Assembly (NCBI RefSeq): GCF_040954645.1
Contig: NC_092805.1
Location: forward strand, 18,006,741-18,070,740
DNA: 64,000 bases
Direction: 5' to 3'
Origin: Diabrotica undecimpunctata
Taxonomy: Eukaryota; Arthropoda; Insecta; Coleoptera; Chrysomelidae
Position 1 is the stretch's first letter, and every line of letters starts with the position of its first letter. The translations under genes and the position numbers were made by a program. The notes below the pieces were generated by a model that saw only the letters and a program-made list of their open reading frames with translations, was not told where the DNA came from and searched no databases. Positions 25,301 to 38,900 of this stretch are shown one piece after another.

Positions 25301-26632
25301 TATTTATAATACCATATGTTATTGGACTAAGTAACATTTCGGTTAAAAATCTAATAAAATTAGCTATTTACCATCAATTGCTTTTCTACAACTGCTTGCC
25401 ATGTTTGTCACTTGCGATTAACAGGTTCACTAAGTTAAACTGTGCTCTTAGCAATACGGCGCGCTGTTGTCAGGTTCACTAGTACTGTGTAAATTTAATT
25501 CTTACAAAAAAAAAATATATATATAATACGTAAATGTCCATTTAATTGGACATCAAGTCTCAGGAGGATATACGGTAGAGTACGTTGCATCAGCGACGTA
25601 AGGATATATGTATTGTAAGAGAAATACAATTTTTTATATCATTTAATATTTTAATTTTATTCTAGAAACCATATCGTAATTGGTTATTCAACTAATAGAA
25701 TACTTCTAATGGAATATGAGAAAAATATTGTCATAAGTGAATGTATACTGCCTAAATATGAAGAAGAGACCAATAGCGTTATATCGTGTATAAGATACAG
25801 TGTTAAATGTAAGTATGCATTTCTTTTTAATGCACAAAGGTAAATTACTTTTGACATACGTCCATCCATTGTTTTTCTGGAAATAGCCACTTTCATCCGT
25901 CAATATGTAATAGTGTACACATTTTTTGAAAATAACGAGATCGAGATTTTGATTGTGTCGGTGTGCAAGTATAACTTCTAAGCATATACAGTACAACAAG
26001 CGAAAAGTAGTGGGTCATCTGTGTGTATATACAAAAGAACGTTCCATGAGGGAGATAGAATAAGCTTGTTGTCATGCTTGTTACCTTGTCGCATTGTCTT
26101 ATACCACAGTTGAATGTTTGGCTGAACTGCAAACATGGCGAAATTAATTACTATGCTTTCGAGCATGTCTTTATCGCTTTAAACAACTATTCTCCAGAGC
26201 ATTCTGTCTCGGAGTCAGTGAAGATGCGGAGCAGGAGCACGTATTTTTTGTGTGTCCTCGTTTAAACTTACTGTACTTTTAGTCTGAAAGTAAATATCAA
26301 ACAGAAAATTTGACCAGAGATCACAGTAGGAGAAATGCTTTCATCGAAAGCAGCTTGGCATGCAATCAGCACGTTTGCGATGAAAGTCCTCCAGCATTGA
26401 AAGGAGGCGAACTGAAAATAGAGACGGTTAGAACGAGAGGAGCAGTGACTTCAACAACTTGAAAGAACAGCGATAGCTAGATCCCCCCCACATGAAGTAA
26501 TGCCTTACGGTATTTCCGTGGAGGAAACAGAGGTAGAAGAAGGGGACGGGTTTTGTCGGCATTGTAATATACGAGTCCGATATACCAGGTAGTACATCTA
26601 GTCCTGATTATACGTAAAAGTATTTCCAACTC

Positions 26633-26701
<69 letters not shown>

Positions 26702-27591
26702 AACTATGAATAATTAGTAACGAGTTATATAGGCTATATTAACCAATTATAACTGCTTTATAATGTTGATTAATGTTTCAGCCTACCATTTAGTATGTGG
26801 AAAAACTAATGGTGAAGTTTGGATACTGGAACCAATTTTGTTAACCCCTAGAGTCGTTGAACCATTTCAAGTAACAAAGAACAAGGTTGTAAAGATTAAA
26901 TTCTCTGAAAGTCCAGTTCAGTTTGCTTATTACGTAAGCCTGTTCAGATTTTTTTATTATGTATAAAAATACATGACAGCTTCGCTATAAGACAAATGTC
27001 TTGCTGTATTTTTTGACATAACAAAAGCATTCAATACGGCTTACTATTGTACCACCAAACCATATCGAATGCTTTTGTTATGTCAAAAAGTACAGCAAGA
27101 CATTTCTGTCCTATAGAGAAGCTTTTATGTATTTCTGATTCTAAATCTACTAGATTGTCCAGAGTTGATCTGTTTTTGCAAAATCAACTTTGTTCGTTAA
27201 TTATTCAATTATTCTCTTCTAGGAACCACAACAATCTTTTATTTATTATTTTTTCTAATAGTTTACGAACAGTGTTATTGAGTGGAATTGGTTGATATGA
27301 CTCCGGATCAGTCTTTGTTTTGTTTGCTTTTAATAAGGGGAATATTATAGCCCATATAGGAGGTAAATGTATGACTGCTCCATATTTTGTTCTAGAGATT
27401 AAGTAGATAACAATGGCATTTTTTGAGAGATTTGTATGTCCTTTGATTGTAGTTATTTCTAGTAGAGGTAAAGGTCATATTAAATGTAGCCGAGAATTAA
27501 TTAAACACATTATGCACATAAAGTGAAGAGCAAAAAAAAACGGGAAAATTAGGTTTTTGATATGGTCGACGCCGGGCGCCTTACATCGCCG

Positions 27592-27639
<48 letters not shown>

Positions 27640-29369
27640 CGAATTCGGCCTATACTTTATGGAAGTTAATTTTGTCTAACAATAAAACACTGAAAACTTT
27701 TGTTTTGTTTAGCTAGGAAGCCAAACTCAGATACACATGAGACGGTAGAGAAATATATATAAATGCAGCGCTAAGGTCTTCGGAAGCAAAGATACAAAAA
27801 GAAATCAGATAAATAGCAAAACAAGAAAAAAGAAAAGGAGCAAAAGTAAAAATCAACTACCAGAAATTAGAAATAGGTGACAAGGTGCTGAAATAGAACG
27901 CAAAAGAATATAAACTCACAGAAATTGAAAATGCTCCAAAAAACTAGAAAAAGAAAAATGAACAGATGCAGAAACATTTACATTAATAGCAAGAGAAGAA
28001 GAGCAATCAAAAGTTTTTGAGAGGAACATTATCAGAAAAATACTGGAACCAAAGAATGACAACGAAGAAGATGCAAGACAATGGATGAATCACGAAATAC
28101 AAGAATGGTTGGGTCAAGAGAACATAGTTAGAGCAATAAAAGCTCAAAGAATTAGATGATATGGACATATAATGAGAAGAGAGAAGAGCAATCCGTGAAG
28201 TATTATAACGGAATGGATACCACCAGGTAAAAGAACTAGAGGCAGATCTAAACTGAGATGGAGACAAGTGAAAGAAGACTTAAGGAGTATGGAAATATAG
28301 AAGGGACAATCAAATAGACAAAAGAATGGGACAAAGGAGTGGAAACAGCGAAGTCACACCAGAAACTGTAAAACCAAACTCAGAATGTTTTCCGAGACAT
28401 GCCATTACATTTTATTTTTATTATTCACTCACACTAACATTTTCTGTTTGTTTTAAATATTTAACGTTTGGTATTCCTTTCTTCAGGTAGCTGTAGCTTC
28501 CTCTGTGGTTATTGTAAGTTGTTGCCCTGGAAACCATCAGGGTCTTCTGACTCTAATGCTACAAATTAGTCACATTGATCCTGTAGTGATCCTTTCCCAA
28601 GTTAACATACTCCTTTCCTAACTTGGTTGCACTGTACTGAAGACGACCAATAGTCAAAAATACGTATATATGGTTGCCTTCCATCGATATACCTATTTTT
28701 TTTTTGTTTTCCTGTTTTGCGAGACATGTCATTACATTTTACTTTTACTTTACTTTACTCCATCACAATTCGAGCAGGGAATTTCATACACAGCATGCAA
28801 TTTTTTTAATAGAGTGGTTTTTGTTTTTAGTCTTGTAAAATTTTTTTTTCAAAAGATTGTGCCCTTTATGAGCAACCGTAATGTTATGTTTAGACAGAAG
28901 ATTTGCAAGTTGTTCTGATAAACCTTTTATATAGGGGAGAGACATATAGTTTTTCTTTACCGTGTTGGTTTTATTGTTATTGTAAAATTTATGCAGTCGC
29001 GATTTGAAAGTATTGACGGTAAGGTGGTGTGCGTATGAATTAAGTGTTAGTGCAGTTTTTGCTTTTTTAATGGCCTGAGGTCTATTGATAGGATCGGATA
29101 ATCGGATAGCTCTATCGGCAAGTCCGATAACTACAGATTTCTTTTGAGACAAGGGATGATGAGAGTTGAAATTCAGATATCTCGACGACCAGGTTTATTT
29201 GGTGCACCACGAAGTAGTTATAGTGCTGTTTTCTCTATGTAAAGTCAGATCCAGAAAATTAATTTGACAATTTTTTTTCAACTTCTAATGTCAAATTTAG
29301 TTTCTGGTGAAAGGTATTGAATTCATTTAGTAAAATATCCATTTTATCCTTTGGTGCTGCACTCTGCAA

Positions 29370-29442
<73 letters not shown>

Positions 29443-29844
29443 TTAAGGAATATGACCGTTTAATTTAATATAAAAAAAGTGCACTCGTAAGTGAATGGGA
29501 TGATTTCGGTCAATTTGGAGATAAAAAAGACAAGAGTTGTGCTACTTTATCTATTTATTGAAGACGTTTCGCCCACTGGTCAATGAGCATCATCAGTTCA
29601 TCTTTAAAAGATCTGTAGCATTAAAATGTTATTATTGCAAAGAAACATCAAAATATATTTAGTAGATTAATTTTTGATGTTTCTTCGCAAAAATAACATT
29701 TTAATGCTACAGATCTTTTAAAGATGAACTGATGATGCTCATTGAACAGTGGGCGAAACGTCTTCAATAAATAGATAAAGTAGCACAACTCTTGTCTTTT
29801 TTATCTCTAAATTGATCGAAAACACCCCATTCCCTTACGAGTGC

Positions 29845-29923
<79 letters not shown>

Positions 29924-32900
29924 AACTTCTAAGAGTGTTTCTTGTTATTATTTCTTGTTTTAGGATGATAAAAGTACCGTATGCTTATTTTCCTATAACA
30001 CTGAAGACAGTAAATGGAAGTTTAGGGGAAAGATACGAGCTCATTATCAAGAGATTACCGATATAATGTTTTTACCACAGCCACCCTCAAAACTATGCAC
30101 CATTGCTAAAGATCGTCATTTGGTGCAATACAATAACAATGACGTGGAGTAAGTACTACACATTTTTTTTATTACAAAAATATATTCTTATATTCTAGCA
30201 CCGAAGACTTTAACATTGAAAGTACAAATAGAATAGAACAAACTGCAGTACCGATGTGTTTTATGTACTGGACTTCTGCCTCCAATTCTAAGCATACTGG
30301 ATACATTATCATTGCTGATAATAAGGTACCAGATGATTTATGCTGTTTATTCTTTGACTTTTTGACTTTGACAATCTTTTAGCATAAACTAAAATTTCTG
30401 TATCCTGACACTAAGATTCCTAAATCATTAGTACTCGCTCCGGCTTTTGGATGTTTTAAAAATCAACTTATAAGGAAAATGAAGGTAAGGAATTAGTTTG
30501 TAATATTATAAAATTTCTATTAAGAATTGGAATAATAATACTGTATTGCGAATGTTTCTAACGCTGCCAGTCAGTGTTGTTAAAACCTAAATGACCTGAC
30601 GACGCCCCTGTCGTCTTTTGCAAAATTTGATCCCGGCGGCAGCTTGTCGCGAAAGTAAGATAACCAATCCCGCCAGGGCTTATCAAGAAGATATCTGGCT
30701 GAAATCAACCCTCCTGTCGGAAAAGAGATTCTGTTTCAAACCGTCGAACTAACAACATGTGTTAACAATCATATATTTGTATCATTTATTTTTATTTCAT
30801 TATTACAAACAATTAAGATTTTTTTTTATATTTTTACATTTACATTTACATAGAAGTATTATTAACAGTCTTCAGTTCTTTACTAAAACCACGAGAAGTC
30901 CTAATAATATTAACCAACAAGTAACCAGCAAAAATTCAAGATTCCGTTTTCCACTGGACAGTTACCTTACAAGAGTGTTATCTGGAGAATGAAGTTTCAG
31001 TAAACTCAGATTCAATTCTATAAGTAGGTATAACATCAGTTGAAAGTTGAATGCAAACGGTTATTTCTTAGTAACTTTGATGGTACTTTAGTACATTTGC
31101 AGGTAAAAACTAAAACTAAAAAGGTTTTAACAGGAAGTGATTATTTGAATGATGTCTTTGTGTAGGTTGTGTAGATAAATATTGAACTTATGGAGGAGAC
31201 ACTTAATTAAAGAAGTCGTGTAATAGATTATCGTTGAACCGTTTAACATTAGTATCCACTGGGAAATCTATTTCATTAATAGTCATTTTCTAAATTGATT
31301 CCATGTTATGTTTGGTGAATATTACCACTTTTGCGAAGATTTGTAGACCTAGATGGAAGCTATTATGGAAATTCGAGAGAAAGAGAACCATAAATAGGTA
31401 TGGAACAGTAAGGACTGGATATTTGACGACAGCGAAGAACGTGTTTAAACTGATTATTATATGTACTAATATATCAATTTATCTATTTTTTTAAGATATT
31501 ACCCAATACAAATTCAAGGTATATGATATTCTGCACTGATAGACATTTTGGTATACAGATTGTTCCTCCAGATGGAAATCCTTATAAGTATATTGGCCAC
31601 CTGGGACATCCTGAGAAGGTATGTTTAAGATATATTACCATAAATTGACAAAAAAACTTTTGAAAATCTATAACTTTGACATTTTTGAGAAACAAATGCA
31701 ATCTTTACATTGAAGTGTAGAGGTTTTTCTCTTTTTCAAAGAAATTATTTCTCATATAGTTTATTGATGTTTCAATCTCCACTTCGGAAATCGTTCTTAA
31801 AATACAAACATTAATAAATTAATCAAATTTTGTTTAATATATTAATCTTTGTATTTTAAGAACGATTTCCGAAGTAGAGATTGATTGTTAATAAACTTAT
31901 TTTAATCTTCAATTGTGGCTTATTCCCATTAAAATAGTAATTAATATTATTAGCATTCCAAATTTAGCCATACGGCTCACACTTACTCTAAGGGGAAAAT
32001 TCACTCATCCCAGATACCTAACGTATCAAAAGGATTGAGCTCTGGTGGCACTCTTTCCGTGTTATCGAGCCCTAGGTGACTTGGTATGTTGGAGTATCCC
32101 CCAAAAATTTTCGTGCACATCTGGAAGTCTCGAGGAGTACAGCTTTCTGCATGACTTTACAGCTGTTTTATATTCTCTAGGTTGTTTTTGGGAATAACAC
32201 CAGTAGTAGATAGAATAATAGGTACTGTCTGGGTACTTTCCATTCTCCATTGTCGCCTGATTTGTATTTCTAGATCTTTGTACTTGGCGATCTTTTTGGT
32301 GTATTTAACAAGTTAATTATTGGTGTTGGGTATCGCCACATCAATAAGTGTTGTTTGCCTAGTAAGTTTATTAACTAGTATGAGATCCAGTCTATTATGC
32401 GCCACCGGTTGGTCTGTAAGCACAGTGCGGTCCCAATATAGCTTGTAGTTGTCATTTTCAAGCATTCTGTCAGGGACGTATTGATAATAAGGAAGATGAT
32501 TGGTTTGGAGAAGTCCCAGTTTGTCAGCTAGTTCTTGGTGGAAATCTTTGTTACTGAGTCATGGCGTTCTTTATAATCAGTACCGACAAATGCCTGGCAG
32601 CCACCGGTAAGATGTTGGATGGTTTCTTGGGCTTGGCATCTATATCGGAATTTGTCATTTGGGACTTGAGGATCTTTAACAATATATTTCAGGTAATTTT
32701 TAGTTGGCATAACCTGATCCTGAATGGCAAGTAGGAAACCCTCAGTCTCGGGAAACATCTTTCCTGATGTCAACCAATAGTTCGACGCTGTATTGTCGAC
32801 ATATTCTTGGCTGATCTCATTGAGATGTCACCCAGCCAGAGGTTTACTCATCCAGGTGCGCATTTTTTCTTGCTGAGTCAGGTGGTTTATGAGCATTTTT

Positions 32901-35900
32901 TGTTCCCTCAGTTTAAGGGGTGTTGTATCATCTACTGCGCAAATTGCTCGATGTAAAGTAGATGTCTCAGCCTGTACCTAAAAATAAGTTCTTAAATTAG
33001 CAATTTGTTTATCCAATTGCTCACCTATATCCATAAGTCCTCTTCCCCCTTGATACCGCGGTAGTGTTGTCCTCTCTACTGCACTGCGTGGATAATGTTT
33101 TTGCACCTTTGTGAGAAGTGTTCTTACTTTCCGCTGAAGACCCTCTATGTCCGTTTTTGACAACTTTATAATACCAAATGACTAGCTCAGCGCGGAACAG
33201 GCGTACGTATTTAATGCCTTAAACAAATTTTTACTATTAAGATATGACGGACTTAGTTGTCTTACTCCTCGTACGAACTCCCAAGTTAGTTCGGTTTTCA
33301 TTTGTTTATGGTCAATTTTCCACGCTTGTTTTACTCCGAGATATTTGTACATATTATTTTCACCCATTGCTTCGATGTTTTGGCCATCTTGCATATCGAA
33401 ACCTCCGGGCTGAACCTTTCCTCTGACTATATTTAGTATACGGCACTTGTCTAGTTCAAAATGCATACTGATATTATTTAAGAAAGTGTCTACAGTTTTT
33501 AGCATATGATCTAAGTGGTTTCGAGTGGAAGCCATTAATTTCAAATCATCCATATACAACAGATGATTAAGCTTCGCCACAACAGTATTGTCATTTTTGA
33601 TGCTAAAACCTGAGTCATTTTAGTTCAGTTGCTGGGATAGTGAGTTCATCGCTAAACAGAACCAAAGAGGACTCAACGAGTCCCCCTCGAAAAGGCCCCG
33701 GTTAATTGGGATATCTTCATTTTCAATGTTGTTCTTTAGCCAGAAGTTTTGAACTCTGTCTAGTCCAGGAGATTTCCAGTTATGAAGCTCTTTGATAATG
33801 TTCGAGACTTCTTCAGTGGTGAAAGGTTCATAGGGAATATTACTGTAGTGTTGACAGTTGTTCGTCGTTCCTTCAATCCATCCAGCATTGTTGTTATGAG
33901 TAGCTGGCGTCGAAAGTTGGTTTCCCCAAAACTCATGAATTTCTTCTTGGGTTGGGTGGGATTTATTTACATTTTCTACAGTGGAATTCAGTTTCCTATA
34001 GAAAGCCTTCTCTGCATGTTCAAAAAGGATATTGTCATATTTCCGGTTGTTACTCACTTTGTATCTCCTTAGGCGACCTGAATAAACGGGGAGTTTTTGT
34101 TTTAATGTGTCCAGGCAGTGTTGAGCTGTGTTGTTTTCTGGATCATGTTATGAGTGTCGTGGAGTGTTCAGAATTATTTCTCCAGCTCTTTTAACTACTT
34201 TTTGAGTTTATACTCCTTGAATATATTCCGTAATTTGTCCAATATCCCCACGCAAGAATTCAATCTTCCCCAGCAGTCGTTTTTCTCAGGGTGCAATTCT
34301 GTTTTCAGTCCTTCCGATATTAGTACCCCGTCGTGTTCTGATCTTAATGCCCATAACATTAGCAATTGCTGTTGCTGCACAGTAAATCAGCATATGCAAA
34401 TATTCCAATGCATGGGCTTCCACGATATAATTGGGTAGGACTTCAGTGTTCACAATTTGTAACAGCACACCTAGTTTCTTACAAGAGTTTATTTTTGGTA
34501 ACGGTGGTCTGCTAAGAGGGTTTGTCCCATTAAACTCTTGTACAGCACGTGCTATTATATTTATCTGGCTATCGTGCAACTCGTTGTTGTCCTGTTGCGT
34601 ATTAACAGGTTGAGTTTCTTGTATAAGAGGCTCATGAGCCTGTTCATTAGGGATTTGATCTACAACTAGCTCTCGGTTATGAATCCCCGTTCAACTTCGC
34701 TTCTGATGGTATCGCGTCTAGTCTCTGAGAAAAGATTATTTCTTATAATTACCCGGTATTGATCTGCTATTCGCTGTTCAGATACTTGAATATCTGGGTA
34801 TTTCCTACAAAATTCTGCATACAGATGTTGTCGATAGCCGATCGTTTCTCGACCGAGGTTCGTCGCCTTGTAATAGAAATGCAAAATGTTTTCGTTTATC
34901 GACATAGTCCATTTCATGCGCTGCCTCGGTCGTCCCGCTTGAGAGCGCCGGCTGATGTTCCAGCGCAGCACCTTCAGCGAGTGGAGCTCCAGTTTGGCTC
35001 ACTTGTTGTTCTTCTGGTTGTGGGGTTGTAGCTGATTGTATGACAGGGGCCCGCCTCCTGCCTTATTAGTATTATTAATTAAACGTATCTTTTCCAGAAC
35101 AAAATATGAATGACTCAGTAGATTGAAATGTCAGTTGCTAGTTCAGATTTTTTTCTTAGGCGGCGTAGTTACCCTACCGGACAAACAGTGTGACTTGTCG
35201 TCCTAGCCTTTTATATAAATAGGTAATTATGTATAAGTAAAATTTTGAAATTTGAAAAAAATAATTTAGGCGTTAATGGGTTAATATAATTAAAAAATGA
35301 GTAAAATTTTGATAATTAAATTCAAATATTCAGCTCTTGTCTTTTTAGATTTAACTTTTATAAAATATTTTAGATTCAAGACTTTGCTGCCTCAAACGAT
35401 GGAAAGTATGTATTTACTTTTGGCGTTAATGACCACTGCGTCTTTAAATGGAGTGTGAACACAAAGTAAGTTACTCTCTCTGCTGGCACAATATATCTAT
35501 TATTAGTTTTTAAAACCAACTACAGTAAAAAGCACGATTTGTACGCTGGGGTGCAAAATTAACCGGACACCCAGATTTTGTCAAAAATTGGCGCTTAAAA
35601 AAGTTTAAGATTTTTAAGATAAAAGTAAAATTTATTACAAATCAAGAATTTAATAAAGAAAAAAGAATAAAAAATTCAAAAATTTGAAAATCTGCAAAGA
35701 AATAGAACTATTTTGTTTAATTTAAAAAATTTTTTAATCAAAAAGATATTTACTAGGGTGTATTACCTCCATGTGAACTAATTACGGCTCTCATTCGATT
35801 AGACATACTTCGAATTAAGGTAGAAAATTCTTCCTGAGGGATTTGCTCTCATTCGTCACGAACTACTTGCTCCAAGTCATTAATAATGTAACGAACAAGC

Positions 35901-38900
35901 TTATTTCGATGTACCCCATATAACGGTTGCATCTCGAGACGATGATGTGTGTTCTAGAATGCTCATGATGTATCGACCAGTTGACAGATCGAGGCTTCAT
36001 ACAAGCGAAAATAGTAGTGGACTATTCCAGATTAGTCTAATACATAATAACTTAGTTGATAGATATTATCGTACTGTAAACTTATAAATAAATATATTTA
36101 CATAAATTATAATCGAATAGTTAAGTCGAATATATCGTCCCACAATATTCCATGCATGCTCTATTGGACTTAAGCCTGAACTCCTTGGGGACCATCAAGA
36201 AATCCCAAGTGGAAATATTGTTGTTCGCAAAAATCAACTACAGGTTAAAAGAAAAAAAAAACGTTATCACTAATAAGGCATAAAATAAAATAAAAAAATT
36301 TTTTATCTAAAAATAAAAAAATACATAAAAATCTGAGTTTCCGATTAATTTTGCACTTTATTATATATTTCCATTACTTCGGCTCTAATCCAAAAACATA
36401 ATAGCAAAATATTCGATGTGTATCATCTCAGAAATTGCGGGAAGTTTATAGAAAACATCAATAATAATGTCGCACTAACAACCAACTATCAATGATATGA
36501 AAAGATATTGGATTAACTTAGGGGACGCTATACGCTATGGTGCAATCACAGACGAAAATGACAGCTTTTCGTCAGAAGGAGATAAAATAAAATAATTACG
36601 AAATGCTGTAAAGAACTAAAGAAATTTCAGTAGAAAGATAAAAGGGACTAAAGAGAAATAATAACGAGAAACATAAGAGCTTGAACGAAGACACGAAGAT
36701 GGATAGCTTTAATATGCATAAAAAGATCACAGTTTACTTATACTTAACTCTTTCAGTCCCAGAAGTACTTAGAAGTACCAGTAACCGGAACCATTCTTAT
36801 ATCAGAGTGGAAAAAATATTAAGTCATATTATAGTAACTATATATTTCAATTATTTATCTCATGATATTCTATGAAACAGTTCTTAAATTGATGTATGCA
36901 TAGAAAAACTTCACATAAAGAGCAAATTGACATCGGTTTAGACAGTATTTTGTTCATACTACAAACACATCTTCCCCTTCGATCAACAAATTTTAGCCAG
37001 TGATTTTCTCTATTCGAGAATCTTATTTCCGAAGAAACACTACAATTATGCCGTTTTTTTTCCTCTTGGAGTCTTGTTTGTTCGGTGGGGGAAAGCACAG
37101 AAGTACTAGGAAGATCTCTACGAAAATCCAACAATTTTTTTGGAGATGGCTCTAATATTTTTCCCTATAAGGAAATTGTTTACAAAGTTTATTTCTAAAC
37201 ATGCCTAAAAAAGTCGATACCATCATTTTTATTAGATCTTCTGTCCAAATCATAACATTGCCTTAGTTTGTCGTGATGGTCTACACCGTCCATAAATTCG
37301 TTATAATCTTTTATTATTTGGGGTGCTGTGATGTTGATATTTTTGCCATCACGTTGTTTTCGTTTCAATGTGGTTGATTCACTCCTGTGAAAGTTTTAAG
37401 CAGTGGTGACTATGCAATTATCCTTCCACTTAAAAAAGGTAATCCCTGTATTAGAAATACGGTAGTCAAAGTCACCTCTACCAAGTTTTTTATCTTCTAA
37501 CAGGTTTTTAGGAAGATCCTTTCTATTAGCTCGGATAGTACCACAGGTTAAAGTAGTTTCAGCTTTCAGTTTCTCCAGTAGTTTTATAAGTGGTGTAAAA
37601 GTTATAAAAAAAAATATATTTTTTCCCCAGTCCGCTTTTCTCTAAAAGATAAATAACTCGTTCACCTAAATTATATTTGGAGTATTTTTCTTGAATTTTT
37701 TCGTTGTTGCCTTGATATACCTACTTAAAATTTTTTAACAAAGCCATTCATGTCAGAGTAACTCCAGAGCTTATACCCTCTTTTTATCGGTTTCATCGGA
37801 TTATATTGTTTAATAGGTGATCGGCCTTTAAATTTTATAATTTACTCGTCGACACACATTTTCTGTCCACCACAATAATTACCAAATTGAGAATTTAGAC
37901 AATCCAGCAAAGGTTTAATTTTATATAACCGATCGGTACTATTTTTTGGCATTAGCGAGTTGTCCTTTACATGCAAAAATCTTAAAATGGTCTGAAACCT
38001 ATTCCTTGGCATAGTTTCTGCAACAAATGAAACAGATAGATCTTCTTAACTTTACCAATAATTTCGGACTCCATTAGAAGAGTTCTTCCTTGGACATATT
38101 CAGTTGTTTTCCCTTTTGTGTGGCATAAATGTTGCTCTGATAAGTTATATCTTCTATGCTTTTATCTAAAAGATTAACAAAAATATCTAAAGCGGTCTCA
38201 CATTCTCTAAAATGAACTTCTTCCCAAATATAAGTAGCTTCTATATATTAAGGAATTTCTGTGGTTTTTTTCCAATTTACACCATTTTCTTTCTGGACAT
38301 TCAGGTTTCATGTAGTTATCAGGCTCTTGATCTTGATGTTCATTGGGTTCCTGAATTTGTCGTTCGTTAGATTGGTCATTAAAAACTAATTTAGGGTCTC
38401 CATTATTTGCCTCTTTTTCTTTTCAGCAGTAGAAATATCCAGCTCATCATCAACATCTGATTCAACTTTAGTATCTTCTGCATTATCTAATAGAGGCAAA
38501 AAATCATCAAAATCATTATTTTCTTTAAGTTCTAACAATTTGGCATCAGTCAAACCCTTTTTTTTCGCCACTCTGGACAATGTCTGAAATGAAAAAAATA
38601 TATTACAATTATGCCCAACTGTACTCTCAAGTACCAATGAAACAAATGTCATTTTTAGCGACTAAACATTCAAAACCATTTAAAAACATTAATTAGCCTT
38701 CCGCAGATAACATAAAAAATTTTAAAATTTTTGATAACGTCGGTCTAACAAACCGACTTTTTCTAAAATAAAAAAAAAATAGAAATTTTTGATAAATATT
38801 TGTAATAATATAACTGTGTATATTATTCTCTATACAAATATATGAAATTTATAATTTTTTTGTTGTTTTAATAATTTTAAGGGGGTATTAAAAAAAAGTG

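Larger units (their letters stand above)
29478..29847. repeat. Long inverted repeat (~170-bp arms)
   Basis: The left arm (29478-29648) and right arm (29672-29847) are near-perfect inverses. The outer words are GTGCACTCGTAAG and its inverse CTTACGAGTGCAC, and the inner word is ACATTTTAATGCTACAG-type. The spacer is about 23 bp. Each arm carries a hammerhead-ribozyme motif, in opposite orientations. It probably consists of two head-to-head copies of a Penelope-like pseudo-LTR. It ends about 110 bp before CFAP251 exon 12. Confidence 0.85.

Noticed and set aside
26477..26695. Open frame starting with Cys-Val repeats
   Set aside because: Translation of the (CA)n microsatellite.
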